64,000 nt of DNA from positions 120,727 to 184,726 of the forward strand of contig CAIVPX010000052.1 in the NCBI GenBank assembly GCA_903907905.1, read 5' to 3'. Origin of the DNA: an uncultured bacterium (lineage in GTDB: Bacteria; Pseudomonadota; Gammaproteobacteria; Burkholderiales; Burkholderiaceae_E). Below the pieces are notes generated by a model. The model was not told the DNA's origin. It searched no databases and saw nothing but the letters and a program-made list of their open reading frames with translations. The translations under genes and the position numbers were made by a program. Position 1 is the stretch's first letter; the number at the start of each line of letters is the position of its first letter. This document shows, in pieces, positions 38,087 through 46,625 of this stretch.

Positions 38087-39746
38087 ACACGAAGTCCTTG
38101 AAGGGTTCGATACCGAGGCGATGCACCAGGTCGACGAATCGCTCGACTTCGCTGTCTCGACGCTCGAGATAAAAATCAATCAGCCGACGGACGATCGCGG
38201 GCACCTCGGCCTGCGAAAACGACGGCCCGATCACCCGGCCGATAGCAGCCTTCTCGCCGGGGCGGATCTCGCCCTGCTGGCCCCCCAGCGTGATCTGGTA
38301 ACACTCCTCGCCTGCCTTGTCGACGCCGAGGATCCCGATGTGGCCGACATGATGATGGCCGCAGGAATTGATGCAGCCGGAGATATTCAGATCGAGTTCG
38401 CCGATGTCGTGCACGAAGTCGATATCTTCGAACATCACCTGAATGGCGGCCGCAACCGGCAGCGACTTGGCATTGGCGAGCGAGCAGAAATCTCCGCCCG
38501 GGCAGGCAATTATGTTGGTGATCAGACCGATGTTCGATTCCGCAAGCCCCCGATCGCGCAAGCTGCGCCAAAGCGCCGGCAGCTCCGCGCGAGCTACGTC
38601 CGCCAGCACGAGGTTCTGCTCGTGAGAGACGCGCAGCTCACCAAAGCTGTAGCGATCAGCCAGGTCTGCAATGAAGTCCATCTCGTCGGCGGTGGCATCG
38701 CCAGGGGCCACCCCGGGGCGCTTCAAGGAAACGCTCACAGCGCAATAGCCGGGAACCCGATGAGAATGCGTATTGCGCCGAAGCCAACGGCCAAACGCGG
38801 TATCGGTGGCCGCCAGCGCCTCAACGGCAGTGGCTTGCTGCGGCTGCAGCCGGTACTCGGGCCGGGTGAAGCGACTGGCCACACGATCGATCTCGTGCTG
38901 CGTGAGGGTGGCCGGCCCGTCGGCCAGATGACGCCACTCGGCCTCCACCTCTTGCGCGAAGGCCTCTGCCCCCCGTTCGCGCACCAGAATCTTGATCCGC
39001 GCCTTGTACTTGTTGTCGCGACGACCATAGCGGTTGTACACGCGCAGGATGGCCTCGAGGTAGCTGAGCAGATGCTGCCAGGGCAGGCCCTCGCGGATGA
39101 CCGAGCCGATTACGGGCGTACGGCCCAACCCGCCACCGACAATGACCTTGAATGCCGTGTCACTGGACTCGCCGCGCACGGCCAGCACGCCGATGTCGTG
39201 TACGAACACGGCCGCGCGGTCAGCACTGGCCCCGCTCACGGCAATCTTGAACTTGCGCGGCAAAAACGCGAATTCGGGATGAAAGGTGGACCACTCGCGG
39301 ATGAGTTCGCACCAGACGAGCGGATCGACGATTTCGTCGGCCGCCACCCCCGCAAAATGATCGGTGGTGGTGTTGCGGATACAGTTGCCTGAGGTCTGGA
39401 TGGCATGCATCTGCACCTCGGCCAGTTCGGCAAGGATGTCGGGCGCCTCTTCAAGCTTGGGCCAGTTGTACTGAATGTTCTGGCGCGTCGAGAAATGTCC
39501 GTAGCCCCGGTCGTAGCGGCGAGCAATGGACGCAAGCTTGCGCAACTGCAACGCCGACAACAGGCCGTAGGGGATGGCCACGCGCAGCATGGGCGCGTGG
39601 CGCTGGAGGTAGAGGCCGTTCTGCAGGCGCAGCGGACGAAAGTCGTCCTCGGAGATCTGGCCTGCGAGAAACCGTGCCGTCTGATCGCGAAACTGCGCGA
39701 CCCGTTCGTCGACCAGACGCTGGTCGATGTCGTCGTACTGGTACAT
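38031..39746 (-). CDS. cysI: Sulfite reductase hemoprotein (beta) subunit
   Basis: 571-residue siroheme/[4Fe-4S] enzyme reducing sulfite to sulfide in the cytoplasm. The four cluster ligands are Cys415 and Cys421 (CPGGDFCSLAN) and Cys458 and Cys462 (GCINSCGHHHVGHIG); the last also bridges siroheme. N-terminal parts RRYDRGYGHFSTRQNIQYNW and SGNCIRNTTTDHFAG are typical. Two similar halves are present as in all such enzymes. ATG 39746 gives the family start MYQYDDID. No CysJ flavoprotein gene is adjacent. It is divergent from the CysB-type regulator and overlaps DUF934. A nitrite role cannot be excluded but context favours sulfite. Confidence 0.94.
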   Translation of the reverse strand: MYQYDDIDQRLVDERVAQFRDQTARFLAGQISEDDFRPLRLQNGLYLQRHAPMLRVAIPYGLLSALQLRKLASIARRYDRGYGHFSTRQNIQYNWPKLEEAPDILAELAEVQMHAIQTSGNCIRNTTTDHFAGVAADEIVDPLVWCELIREWSTFHPEFAFLPRKFKIAVSGASADRAAVFVHDIGVLAVRGESSDTAFKVIVGGGLGRTPVIGSVIREGLPWQHLLSYLEAILRVYNRYGRRDNKYKARIKILVRERGAEAFAQEVEAEWRHLADGPATLTQHEIDRVASRFTRPEYRLQPQQATAVEALAATDTAFGRWLRRNTHSHRVPGYCAVSVSLKRPGVAPGDATADEMDFIADLADRYSFGELRVSHEQNLVLADVARAELPALWRSLRDRGLAESNIGLITNIIACPGGDFCSLANAKSLPVAAAIQVMFEDIDFVHDIGELDLNISGCINSCGHHHVGHIGILGVDKAGEECYQITLGGQQGEIRPGEKAAIGRVIGPSFSQAEVPAIVRRLIDFYLERRDSEVERFVDLVHRLGIEPFKDFVYGKADSRAGAGSGSLAQA

Positions 39747-39965
39747 GGAGAGCCTGAGAGCAAGCGTGCGGCGGAAAGAGGGCAGATTAACGAGCGATGC
39801 TGGAAAGAGGAAAGAATACGTTTCGATCAATTGATAACAATAAGATCTTAAGACAGGCCTAGATGTGGCTGATACAGAGTATTTGCAAAGAGCTGAAGAA
39901 TGCCTTAGATTGATTGCAGAATAAGATTAACAAGTTATTTTTTGATAATCCAAAAGAATTACGAA
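39747..39965. promoter_or_regulatory. Divergent AT-rich promoter/operator region of cysI and the CysB-type regulator
   Basis: This 219-nt gap is much more AT-rich than the surrounding DNA. Toward cysI a promoter can be read on the minus strand: TTGTTA (39835-39840) and TATTCT (39813-39818), 16 nt apart. Toward the regulator there are TTGATTGCAG and TTTTTTGATAATCC segments. A CysB-type activator normally binds such AT-rich stretches without a strict consensus. Confidence 0.5.
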
Positions 39966-40904
39966 ATGAACTTCCAGCAACTCCGATATGTTCGGGAAAC
40001 CGTCAGGCGCCGGCTCAACCTCACCGAGGCTGCGCGTGCACTACACACCTCGCAGCCCGGCGTCTCCAAGCAGATCCGCGAACTGGAAGACGAACTGGGT
40101 GTGCAAATTTTCGAGCGTCATGGCCGACGCTTCGTAGCACTTACACCGCCCGGACGCGAACTCATCGGCGTTATCGAGCGTGTGCTGCTCGAAGCCGAGA
40201 ACCTCAAGCGCGTGGGCGAAAACTACGCTGCTCGCGACAGCGGCCGTCTCACCATCGCCACCACGCACACGCAGGCGCGTTATGCCTTGCCACAGGTTGT
40301 GGCAGCTTTCCGCGAGCGCTTTCCAAAGGTGCGGCTGTCTTTGCAACAGGGCCACCCGCCGGCGGTGGCGCGCTGGGTGATCAGCGGCGAGGCCGACATC
40401 GGTATTGCCACCGAATCACTCGACCACTTCGATGAACTCATCGCCATGCCTGGCTACCAGTGGACGCACACGGTAGTGGTGCCGCCCGGGCACCCGCTTG
40501 CGCGCCAGCGCAGCATCAGCCTCGAGGCGATCGCCCAGCACCCGATCATCACCTACAGCAATGAGTTCGCCGGGCGCAACCACATCGATACCGCCTTCGA
40601 GGCCAAGGGCTTGAGCATCGATGTCGTGCTGACCGCCATCGATTCCGATGTCATCAAGACCTACGTCGAACTCGGGCTCGGCGTGGGGATCATCGCGTCG
40701 GTGGCCTATGACGAAATACGCGACCGTGGGCTCAAGCGTTTTGATGCCTCGCACCTCTTTCCGATCAACACCACCCGCGTGGCCATCCGCAAAGGCACTT
40801 TTCTACGCGACTTCACTTACGCATTCATCGAATCATTCGCCCCCGAACTCACGACCGAGCGCGTCAACGCGGCCCTGGCCGAGGGCAAGCCTCTCAAGGG
40901 TTGA
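39966..40904 (+). CDS. cysB: CysB-family LysR transcriptional regulator
   Basis: 312-residue regulator of sulfur assimilation. The N-terminus MNFQQLRYVRETVRRRLNLTEAARALHTSQPGVSKQI is the CysB/Cbl-type helix-turn-helix. The effector domain has TTHTQARYALP and the VKTYVELGLGVGI-like DVIKTYVELGLGVGIIASVAY, where CysB proteins bind O-acetylserine or sulfate. ATG 39966 preferred over 39942 because it gives the family start. It is divergent from cysI, the usual arrangement for direct activation, and overlaps or abuts the chelatase gene downstream. It could also be a Cbl-like paralogue. Confidence 0.9.
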   Translation: MNFQQLRYVRETVRRRLNLTEAARALHTSQPGVSKQIRELEDELGVQIFERHGRRFVALTPPGRELIGVIERVLLEAENLKRVGENYAARDSGRLTIATTHTQARYALPQVVAAFRERFPKVRLSLQQGHPPAVARWVISGEADIGIATESLDHFDELIAMPGYQWTHTVVVPPGHPLARQRSISLEAIAQHPIITYSNEFAGRNHIDTAFEAKGLSIDVVLTAIDSDVIKTYVELGLGVGIIASVAYDEIRDRGLKRFDASHLFPINTTRVAIRKGTFLRDFTYAFIESFAPELTTERVNAALAEGKPLKG

Positions 40905-40909
40905 CCCGC

Positions 40910-41272
40910 ATGCGCGCCTGGATTCTTTATGCTCATGGCTCGAGCGACCCCCGCTGGGTCGAGCCCTTCCACGCGATTATCGAGCGCTTGCGGCCGCAAC
41001 TTCCAGGCGACACGGTCGAACTGGCGTTTCTCGAGCGTCAGTCTCCCGACCTCAATGAGGCTGTGCGTGCAGTCGTCGCGCGCGGGGCGACCGAAGTACG
41101 AATCGTGCCCATGTTTCTCGGCATCGGCGCCCACCTGCGCAAGGACCTGCCGCAGCGCGTACAGGCGGTTCGCCAAGCCTGGCCTGAACTTGACTTGACC
41201 CTCACCGAGTCAATCGGCGAATCGCCTCTCATGGGCCAGGCAATCGCCGACTGGATTGCCGGATCGCGCTGA
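40910..41272 (+). CDS. CbiX/SirB-type sirohydrochlorin chelatase, short form
   Basis: 120-residue single-domain chelatase that would insert iron (or cobalt) into sirohydrochlorin. It has the N-terminal ILYAHGSSDPRW with the metal-binding His, LAFLERQSPDLNEAV, and VRIVPMFLGIGAHLRKDLPQ with the second His. Short CbiX/SirB proteins act as homodimers. ATG 40910 used; a TTG at 40901 would be 9 nt upstream. It is 5 nt after the regulator gene, and the nearby cobA and cysI show its likely job is siroheme synthesis. The precorrin-2 dehydrogenase gene that would link the two steps is not in the window. Confidence 0.88.
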   Translation: MRAWILYAHGSSDPRWVEPFHAIIERLRPQLPGDTVELAFLERQSPDLNEAVRAVVARGATEVRIVPMFLGIGAHLRKDLPQRVQAVRQAWPELDLTLTESIGESPLMGQAIADWIAGSR

Positions 41273-41507
41273 GGCCGCGCCTCTCGCCGTCGAACCTTCC
41301 ACGCACCGACCGCGGGCGGTTCGCATTTTCCCCTGCGTTTGACCTCAGCTTCGGGACCGAACGCCTCAGGCTGACGCCGTAGCCGAGCGCGCTCCATCAA
41401 AAACCGAACCGGCCCCGGCGCCCAACCTGCATCCAGCCTTTCAAAAGATGGCGGGGGGTGTTTACAATGGGACAGTCAAGGTTTCAAAAATAATAGAGGA
41501 GACAGTC
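41273..41507. promoter_or_regulatory. Upstream region of the cupin-liv operon with a sigma70-like promoter
   Basis: In this 235-nt gap a promoter is suggested by TTTCAA (41439-41444) and TACAAT (41463-41468), 18 nt apart; the -10 matches consensus at 5 of 6 positions. Transcription would start about 35 nt before the cupin ATG. AGAGGAGA is the ribosome site. No regulator gene adjoins. Confidence 0.4.
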
Positions 41508-41918
41508 ATGGCCAAGCCCGACCTTCCGGTCGTCAAGGGGAAGCTTGCGCACGCAAGCGCCCAATCCGCGCCCGTCGTCCAGGGGCGGCGCGCTTTTTTC
41601 ACGTATCGCGACCTGGGCGTCGCGGACGCATCTGCCGGGGCCCTGAAGGCTCAGGTTCACCAGACGAAAAAGGGCTTGGGCGGGCCCACTGGCTGGCACT
41701 ACCATACCTGCGACGGGCAGTTCATCTACATCCTCAAGGGATGGGTCGACCTCGAGTTTGGAAGCGGTGAAAAGCTCCATCTGGAAGAGGGCCACTCCTG
41801 CTACATCCCAGGCGGCCTGATCCACAACGAAACCGACATGTCGCAAGACTACGAAGTCCTGGAAATTCATCTTCCAGCAGACAGAATGGGTACCGTCGCG
41901 GTGGATGCCCCCGCCTGA
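41508..41918 (+). CDS. Single-domain cupin protein
   Basis: 136-residue small beta-barrel protein. The cupin motif 1 has His64 and His66 (GWHYHTCDGQFIYILKGW) with Gln71 in place of the usual Glu. Motif 2 has GHSCYIPGGLIHNE with His106, so a three-His metal site with Gln is possible. ATG 41508 has AGGAG 7-9 nt upstream and makes it the first gene of a probable operon with the branched-chain-type ABC transporter and the aldolase. It may be a small metal-dependent dioxygenase, isomerase or a ligand sensor; specific activity cannot be told. Confidence 0.85.
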   Translation: MAKPDLPVVKGKLAHASAQSAPVVQGRRAFFTYRDLGVADASAGALKAQVHQTKKGLGGPTGWHYHTCDGQFIYILKGWVDLEFGSGEKLHLEEGHSCYIPGGLIHNETDMSQDYEVLEIHLPADRMGTVAVDAPA

Positions 41919-41991
41919 GCGTCACTCACAGTTTTTCGAAACGGCAGCATTCAACAGCGCCGGGGCCACTCGGCGAACAACAGGGGAAATC

Positions 41992-43164
41992 ATGTCCAAA
42001 TTTCATCTGCTCGGCGCAACGGCCGTCGCCCTGGCGCTGGCCTGTTCTTCTGCGGCGCAATCGTCCGAGGTCGGTGTCACCTCAGACAAGATCGTGATTG
42101 CAGGAATGACCGCCCTGACGGGCTCGGCGTCCAACCTCACCCGCCCGCAGATCCGTGGCGCGGCGGCCGTCTTCGCCGAAATTAACGACGCGGGCGGCAT
42201 TCACGGCCGCAAGATCGAATTCATCATGGAAGACGACGAATGCCTGCCGGCCAAAGGCGTTGGAGCCGTTCGCAAGATTCTTCACGTTCACCGGCCCTTC
42301 ATGATCGTCGGAGGCGGTTGCTCGAACGCCGCCATTGCACAGAAGCCGGAGATCGAAAACGCGAAAATCCCCTGGCTCATTCTTGGATCCACCGCCGACA
42401 GCCTCTCCGAGCCGGTCAACCCGTACATCTTCACGACCTACACGGCAGCGTGGATGGAGGGCTATGCCCAGCTTCAATATGCCCTTGACAAGGGCGCCAA
42501 GCGCATCGCGCTCGTCTGGCAGTCCGATGCATGGGGCAAGGCGCGTATCGACCCGATGCGCGCGGCACTGCAGGCCAAAGGCATCGAGGCCGTCGCCATG
42601 GAGGAGCTCTCCCCCGAACCGACAGACACGACGCCAGCGGTACTGCGCGTTCAGGCTCAAAAGCCCGATGCTGTCATTCTCATGCTCTTTCCCAAGGCGG
42701 GTATCCCCTGGCTGCGCGATGCCTATAAGCTCGGGTTTCTGCCACTCACCGTGGGCCCCTCGCCGCTGGCTGAGCTGGAAACGATGGTGAAAGGCACACG
42801 GACCGAGGCAGCCCTTGCCAACTTCGTCGGGCTGTCAACGGTTGGCTACGAAGCCGAAGATCCGAAGATGGCGAAATGGCGCGAGATCATCGAGCGTCGC
42901 TTTCCCGATTCCAAATTTTCCTCCTGGCACATGGTGGGCATCGCTGCGGGACAGTTTACAGTCGAGGCACTCAAGCGAGCAGGCCCCGACCTGACCCGGG
43001 AGAAGATCCTTCAGATCTTGTCGACGCTCGAGATGCAGCCGGACACCTACGCCGGTTCGCTCAAGTGCACGCCCCAAGACCATCAGTGCCACAAAACCCT
43101 TGCTGCCTTCGCCATGAAGAGCGGAAAGGTAACGCGGGTGGGCGTTGCGGTTCCGCGGCGGTAA
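41992..43164 (+). CDS. Branched-chain amino-acid-type ABC transporter substrate-binding protein (LivK/LivJ family)
   Basis: 390-residue periplasmic type I binding protein with signal peptide (about 1-24, ACSSAAQSSEV). Features: GVTSDKIVIAGMTALTGSASNL, AAAVFAEINDAGGIHGRKIEFIMEDDECLPAKGVGAVRKI, PWLILGSTADSLSEPVNPYIF, and a helical C-terminus. Members bind branched-chain amino acids, aromatic acids, urea or amides. ATG 41992 gives a proper leader; the longer reading overlaps the cupin gene. The gene is followed by permease and ATPase genes, so this is a complete importer. The substrate may be that of the facing hydantoinase genes. Confidence 0.93.
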   Translation: MSKFHLLGATAVALALACSSAAQSSEVGVTSDKIVIAGMTALTGSASNLTRPQIRGAAAVFAEINDAGGIHGRKIEFIMEDDECLPAKGVGAVRKILHVHRPFMIVGGGCSNAAIAQKPEIENAKIPWLILGSTADSLSEPVNPYIFTTYTAAWMEGYAQLQYALDKGAKRIALVWQSDAWGKARIDPMRAALQAKGIEAVAMEELSPEPTDTTPAVLRVQAQKPDAVILMLFPKAGIPWLRDAYKLGFLPLTVGPSPLAELETMVKGTRTEAALANFVGLSTVGYEAEDPKMAKWREIIERRFPDSKFSSWHMVGIAAGQFTVEALKRAGPDLTREKILQILSTLEMQPDTYAGSLKCTPQDHQCHKTLAAFAMKSGKVTRVGVAVPRR

Positions 43165-43241
43165 ACGACGCATGGCGCCCAACGGCGGGGCGACTAGCGG
43201 CCCTGCCCTTGGGTTCCGGACATGACATCGGAGAGACGACT

Positions 43242-44120
43242 TTGGTCTTCGCGTATGCGCTTACCTCGGGCCTGACAGCGGGGGCCTTGTACGCCCTCGT
43301 CGCAGTCGGCCTCGTCCTCTGCTATCGGACGACGACACACATGAATTTTTCGCATGGCGAACTGTTCATGCTGGGGGGTTTTTTGGCCTACACCTTCCAT
43401 GTCATGTTCGGTCTGAACTATTACCTCTCGCTGGCGCTCGCCGTATCGGGAAGCTTTCTGCTTGGCATCATCACTGACCGAGCGGTATACCGCCCCCTGA
43501 TCAGTGCCCCGCCCATGGCGATGGTCATGGCAACCGTTGGCTTTTCATTCCTGCTCAAAGGGATCGGGCGACACTTCTGGGGCGGCCAAGGCGAAGTCGT
43601 GAGTTTCCCCTCCCCCTTCGACGCAGCGCCCGTCACCCTGTGGGGCATTCCAGTTTTCCCGCAACAACTCCTTGTCATTGCCGGCATGATCGTCTGCATG
43701 ATCATGCTGGTGCTGTTCTTTCGCTACACGCGCGCGGGCAAATCCATGCAGGCGATCGCCGAAAACGCTCAGGCGGCCTATCTCGTCGGCATGCGCGTCA
43801 AACGCGTCTATGCCCTCACCTGGGGAACCAGCGCAGCACTCGCGGGCGTTGCGGCCGTTATGATGGCGCCTCTCACCCTTCTCAATGCAGACGTGGGGTT
43901 CGTGCTGCTGCTGAAGGCCTTCGCTGCCGCCATCCTGGGCGGCTTGGGCAGCATGCCGGGTGCCGTCATCGGGGGCCTGCTGGTCGGCGTCTTCGAAGCC
44001 ATGGCTGGCACCTACATCCATTCGAGCGTCCAGGAGGTTTCGGCCTTTGTCGTCATCATGCTTGTGTTGGTGATCAGGCCGAGCGGTCTGTTCGGCGCGA
44101 CTGGCCTGCGAAGAGTGTGA
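43242..44120 (+). CDS. Branched-chain-type ABC transporter permease (LivH family)
   Basis: 292-residue inner-membrane permease with about eight hydrophobic helices. It shows GLTAGALYALVAVGLVLCYRTT, HMNFSHGELFMLGGF, AENAQAAYLVGMRVKRVYALTWGTSAALAG (the EAA-type coupling loop) and LKAFAAAILGGLGSMPGAVIGG. The frame is open far upstream, but a TTG at 43242 with GGAGAG 6 nt before it gives the normal length. It lies 77 nt after the binding-protein gene and its stop overlaps the next permease start by one base. Confidence 0.9.
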   Translation: MVFAYALTSGLTAGALYALVAVGLVLCYRTTTHMNFSHGELFMLGGFLAYTFHVMFGLNYYLSLALAVSGSFLLGIITDRAVYRPLISAPPMAMVMATVGFSFLLKGIGRHFWGGQGEVVSFPSPFDAAPVTLWGIPVFPQQLLVIAGMIVCMIMLVLFFRYTRAGKSMQAIAENAQAAYLVGMRVKRVYALTWGTSAALAGVAAVMMAPLTLLNADVGFVLLLKAFAAAILGGLGSMPGAVIGGLLVGVFEAMAGTYIHSSVQEVSAFVVIMLVLVIRPSGLFGATGLRRV

Positions 44121-45115
44121 TGACGGATTCCCGCCCCACCCGCTCTTTGCTGCGTGCGCTGGTCGGCCGACGCGCATTTCTGATCATGGGCACCGCCCTG
44201 CTGATCGTGCTGCCCCCCTTCCTCAATGCGTACTTTGTCTACGCGATGAACCTTGCCCTCATCTACGTCATTCTGGCGGTCGGACTCAACTTCGTGATCG
44301 GATTTGCCGGTCAACTCGTCTTCGCCAATGGTGCCCTGATGGGGATCGGTGCATACACCACGGGCTTGCTGATCGTCGACGGCGGATGGCCCTTTTGGCT
44401 AGCAATTCCGGCGGGCACCATACTGGCGACCGCCACCGGCCTGCTGGTGGCCTTACCCGCACTCCGGTTGAGAGGCCTGTACCTCGCCCTGGGTACGGTG
44501 TCCTTTACCCAGTTTGCCCTGTGGGTCTTCACACACTGGGACAGTGTCACGTACGGCAATGCAGGCTTCGTGCTCCCGTCTCCGGGCCCGGATTTTTTCG
44601 GTCTGGGTAAAGATCTTGGCCTGCATTACCTCACCCTGATTATCGTGATCGTTCTCGTCACCGTGGCCTACCGGATTGCCCGATCGAGGGTGGGGCGCGC
44701 CTTCATCGCCTTGAGAGAGAGCGAAGTCGCCGCCGAGGCCCTGGCCATTGACCTGACCGTTTACAAGACCCTCGCATACGGACTCAGCGCCCTGTATGCC
44801 GGACTAGCAGGCGGGTTATTCACGCTGCTGCTGGGCGTCGTCGTTCCCGAGTCCTTCAATCTTTTCCAGATCATCATGCAGTTTTCAATGGTGATCATCG
44901 GCGGCTCGGGTTCAATCGTCGGCTCCATCATTGGCGCGGTCAGTCTGGTCGGCCTTCAAGAGGCACTGCGCGGCTTCCAGGAAATTCAGGAGATCGCTTT
45001 CGGCGCCTTGCTTCTGCTGACGCTATTGTTCTTTCCCAGCGGGATCGCCGGGGCACTCAAACGCTGGGTCCCGGGCTGGGCTGAATCGCACCATGGGGAC
45101 GGAGACAAGCCTTGA
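44120..45115 (+). CDS. Branched-chain-type ABC transporter permease (LivM family)
   Basis: 331-residue second permease. Typical parts are YVILAVGLNFVIGFAGQLVFANGALMGIGAYT, LPALRLRGLYLALGTVSFTQ and ESEVAAEALAIDLTVYKTLAYGLSALYAGLAGGLFT, then IGGSGSIVGSIIGAV. The ATG at 44120 shares a base with the livH-type stop; upstream in-frame codons have no family likeness. It pairs with the LivH-like subunit to form the membrane channel. The ATPase gene overlaps its stop (TTGA). Confidence 0.9.
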   Translation: MTDSRPTRSLLRALVGRRAFLIMGTALLIVLPPFLNAYFVYAMNLALIYVILAVGLNFVIGFAGQLVFANGALMGIGAYTTGLLIVDGGWPFWLAIPAGTILATATGLLVALPALRLRGLYLALGTVSFTQFALWVFTHWDSVTYGNAGFVLPSPGPDFFGLGKDLGLHYLTLIIVIVLVTVAYRIARSRVGRAFIALRESEVAAEALAIDLTVYKTLAYGLSALYAGLAGGLFTLLLGVVVPESFNLFQIIMQFSMVIIGGSGSIVGSIIGAVSLVGLQEALRGFQEIQEIAFGALLLLTLLFFPSGIAGALKRWVPGWAESHHGDGDKP

Positions 45116-45888
45116 GCCGCCTGCAGACCCGGAACCTGTCGCTCAGCTTCGGGGGCATACGCGCCCTCGATTCCGTCGACATCGACATTGCCAGCGGCGA
45201 AATACGGGGCATCATCGGTCCCAACGGGGCGGGGAAAACCACCCTGCTCAATGCCATCTGTGGCCATGTCGCAGGCATCACGGGCGAAGTGCTGCTTGAC
45301 GGCGCGACGATCTCCGGCCTCAAGCCCAATCACATTGCTGAGCGGGGCATTGGCCGTACATTTCAGACGAGCATGCTCTTCAAGGGCCTGACGGTTCTCG
45401 AAAACGTGATGACCGGCCTGCATCAGACCATGCGCACCAATCTTCTCAGCGCCTCTTTCGGGGCCGCCTCGGTAATGCGTGAAGAGCAGGAGGCGAAGGC
45501 CAAGGCACTGGCTGCCCTCGATTTCGTCGACATGCGTGGTTTTGCCGAGCGTGACGGTGGCGCACTGTCCTTCGGTCAGCAACGTCTCGTCGAGATCGCG
45601 AGGGCCCTGATCAGTCAGCCCAAAGTGCTGCTGCTGGATGAACCGGCCGTGGGGCTGAGCCCGCCGCGGGTGCAGGAACTGGACCGACTGCTGAGAAGAA
45701 TCCGGGACGAATATGGCATCACGATCATCATGATCGAGCACGTCATACGACTGGTGATGGGCGTATGCGACCGCATCACGGTGCTGAACTCCGGCGCCAA
45801 GATCGCCGAGGGAACGGGTGACGAGATCATCGCGAACCGACAGGTTCAGGAGGCGTATCTCGGGAAGGCCCTCGATGCTGCGCATTGA
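45112..45888 (+). CDS. Branched-chain-type ABC transporter ATP-binding protein (LivG family)
   Basis: 258-residue ATPase with LSLSFGGIRALDSVDIDI, Walker A (GPNGAGKTT, residues 36-44), ALSFGQQRLVEIARAL signature, LLLDEPAVGLSP Walker B and the C-terminal LNSGAKIAEGTGDEI. It starts with TTG at 45112 overlapping the LivM-like stop by 4 nt; GGAGA upstream supports it. It is the first of the two ATPases driving this importer, and the second starts within its 3' end. Confidence 0.94.
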   Translation: MSRLQTRNLSLSFGGIRALDSVDIDIASGEIRGIIGPNGAGKTTLLNAICGHVAGITGEVLLDGATISGLKPNHIAERGIGRTFQTSMLFKGLTVLENVMTGLHQTMRTNLLSASFGAASVMREEQEAKAKALAALDFVDMRGFAERDGGALSFGQQRLVEIARALISQPKVLLLDEPAVGLSPPRVQELDRLLRRIRDEYGITIIMIEHVIRLVMGVCDRITVLNSGAKIAEGTGDEIIANRQVQEAYLGKALDAAH

Positions 45889-46579
45889 CAAGCTGAGCGT
45901 TTGGTATGGGCCCACCGAGGTCCTCCGGGACGTGTCCTTTTCCGTCGAGCAGGGTTCCATCGTTGCCCTGCTCGGTGGCAATGGCGCGGGAAAGACCACC
46001 CTGCTCAAATCCTTGAGCGGGCTGCTTGTCCCGACGCGTGGATCGGTGCTGTTCGAGGGAAAGCCCATCGCCGGCAGGGATCCCCGCGATATCGTGATCG
46101 CCGGCATCTCTCAGGTTCCGCAAGGCCGCTTCGTCTGGCCTTCCATGAGCGTTCGCGACAACCTGCTTCTCGGTGCGATCACGCGAAAGCCGTCGGCTGA
46201 CATTGACGCAGATATGGATCGTATCTGCGAAATCTTTCCGCGACTGAAAGAGAAAATCGCGCGGCCTGCCGGTTCCATGAGCGGTGGAGAACAGCAAATG
46301 GTCGCGATTGGCCGGGCCCTCATGGCGCGGCCCAAAATGCTGCTGATGGACGAACCGTCGCACGGGCTCTCACCCGTGATGGTTGAGGCGCTGGTGGCGG
46401 CCATCGCGGGCATCAATCGCGACGGCATGACCATTTTGCTCATCGAGCAGAACGTGGGGGTCGCGGCCGCCCTGGCCGGCCCCACCCATGTGCTCGCGAA
46501 CGGCGAGATCGCCATGACTACGACAGGCGAGCGCGTCGCCAACGACCCCGCCGTGCTGCGCAGCTACCTCGGTCGCTAG
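45875..46579 (+). CDS. Branched-chain-type ABC transporter ATP-binding protein (LivF family)
   Basis: 234-residue ATPase with YGPTEVLRDVSFSVEQG, Walker A (GGNGAGKTT, residues 34-42), ISQVPQGRFVWPSMSVRDNL, MSGGEQQMVAIGRAL and LLMDEPSHGLSP. ATG 45875 lies inside the LivG-like gene (14-nt overlap) with GGAGG at about 22 nt and GGGAAGG nearer. This completes the ABC set. The C-terminus (LRSYLGR) is the usual LivF ending. Confidence 0.94.
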   Translation: MLRIDKLSVWYGPTEVLRDVSFSVEQGSIVALLGGNGAGKTTLLKSLSGLLVPTRGSVLFEGKPIAGRDPRDIVIAGISQVPQGRFVWPSMSVRDNLLLGAITRKPSADIDADMDRICEIFPRLKEKIARPAGSMSGGEQQMVAIGRALMARPKMLLMDEPSHGLSPVMVEALVAAIAGINRDGMTILLIEQNVGVAAALAGPTHVLANGEIAMTTTGERVANDPAVLRSYLGR

Positions 46580-46625
46580 GGCCTCGCCGTTTCGGCCGGA
46601 ATCACTCCCCTCTGGAGGCAAATCG

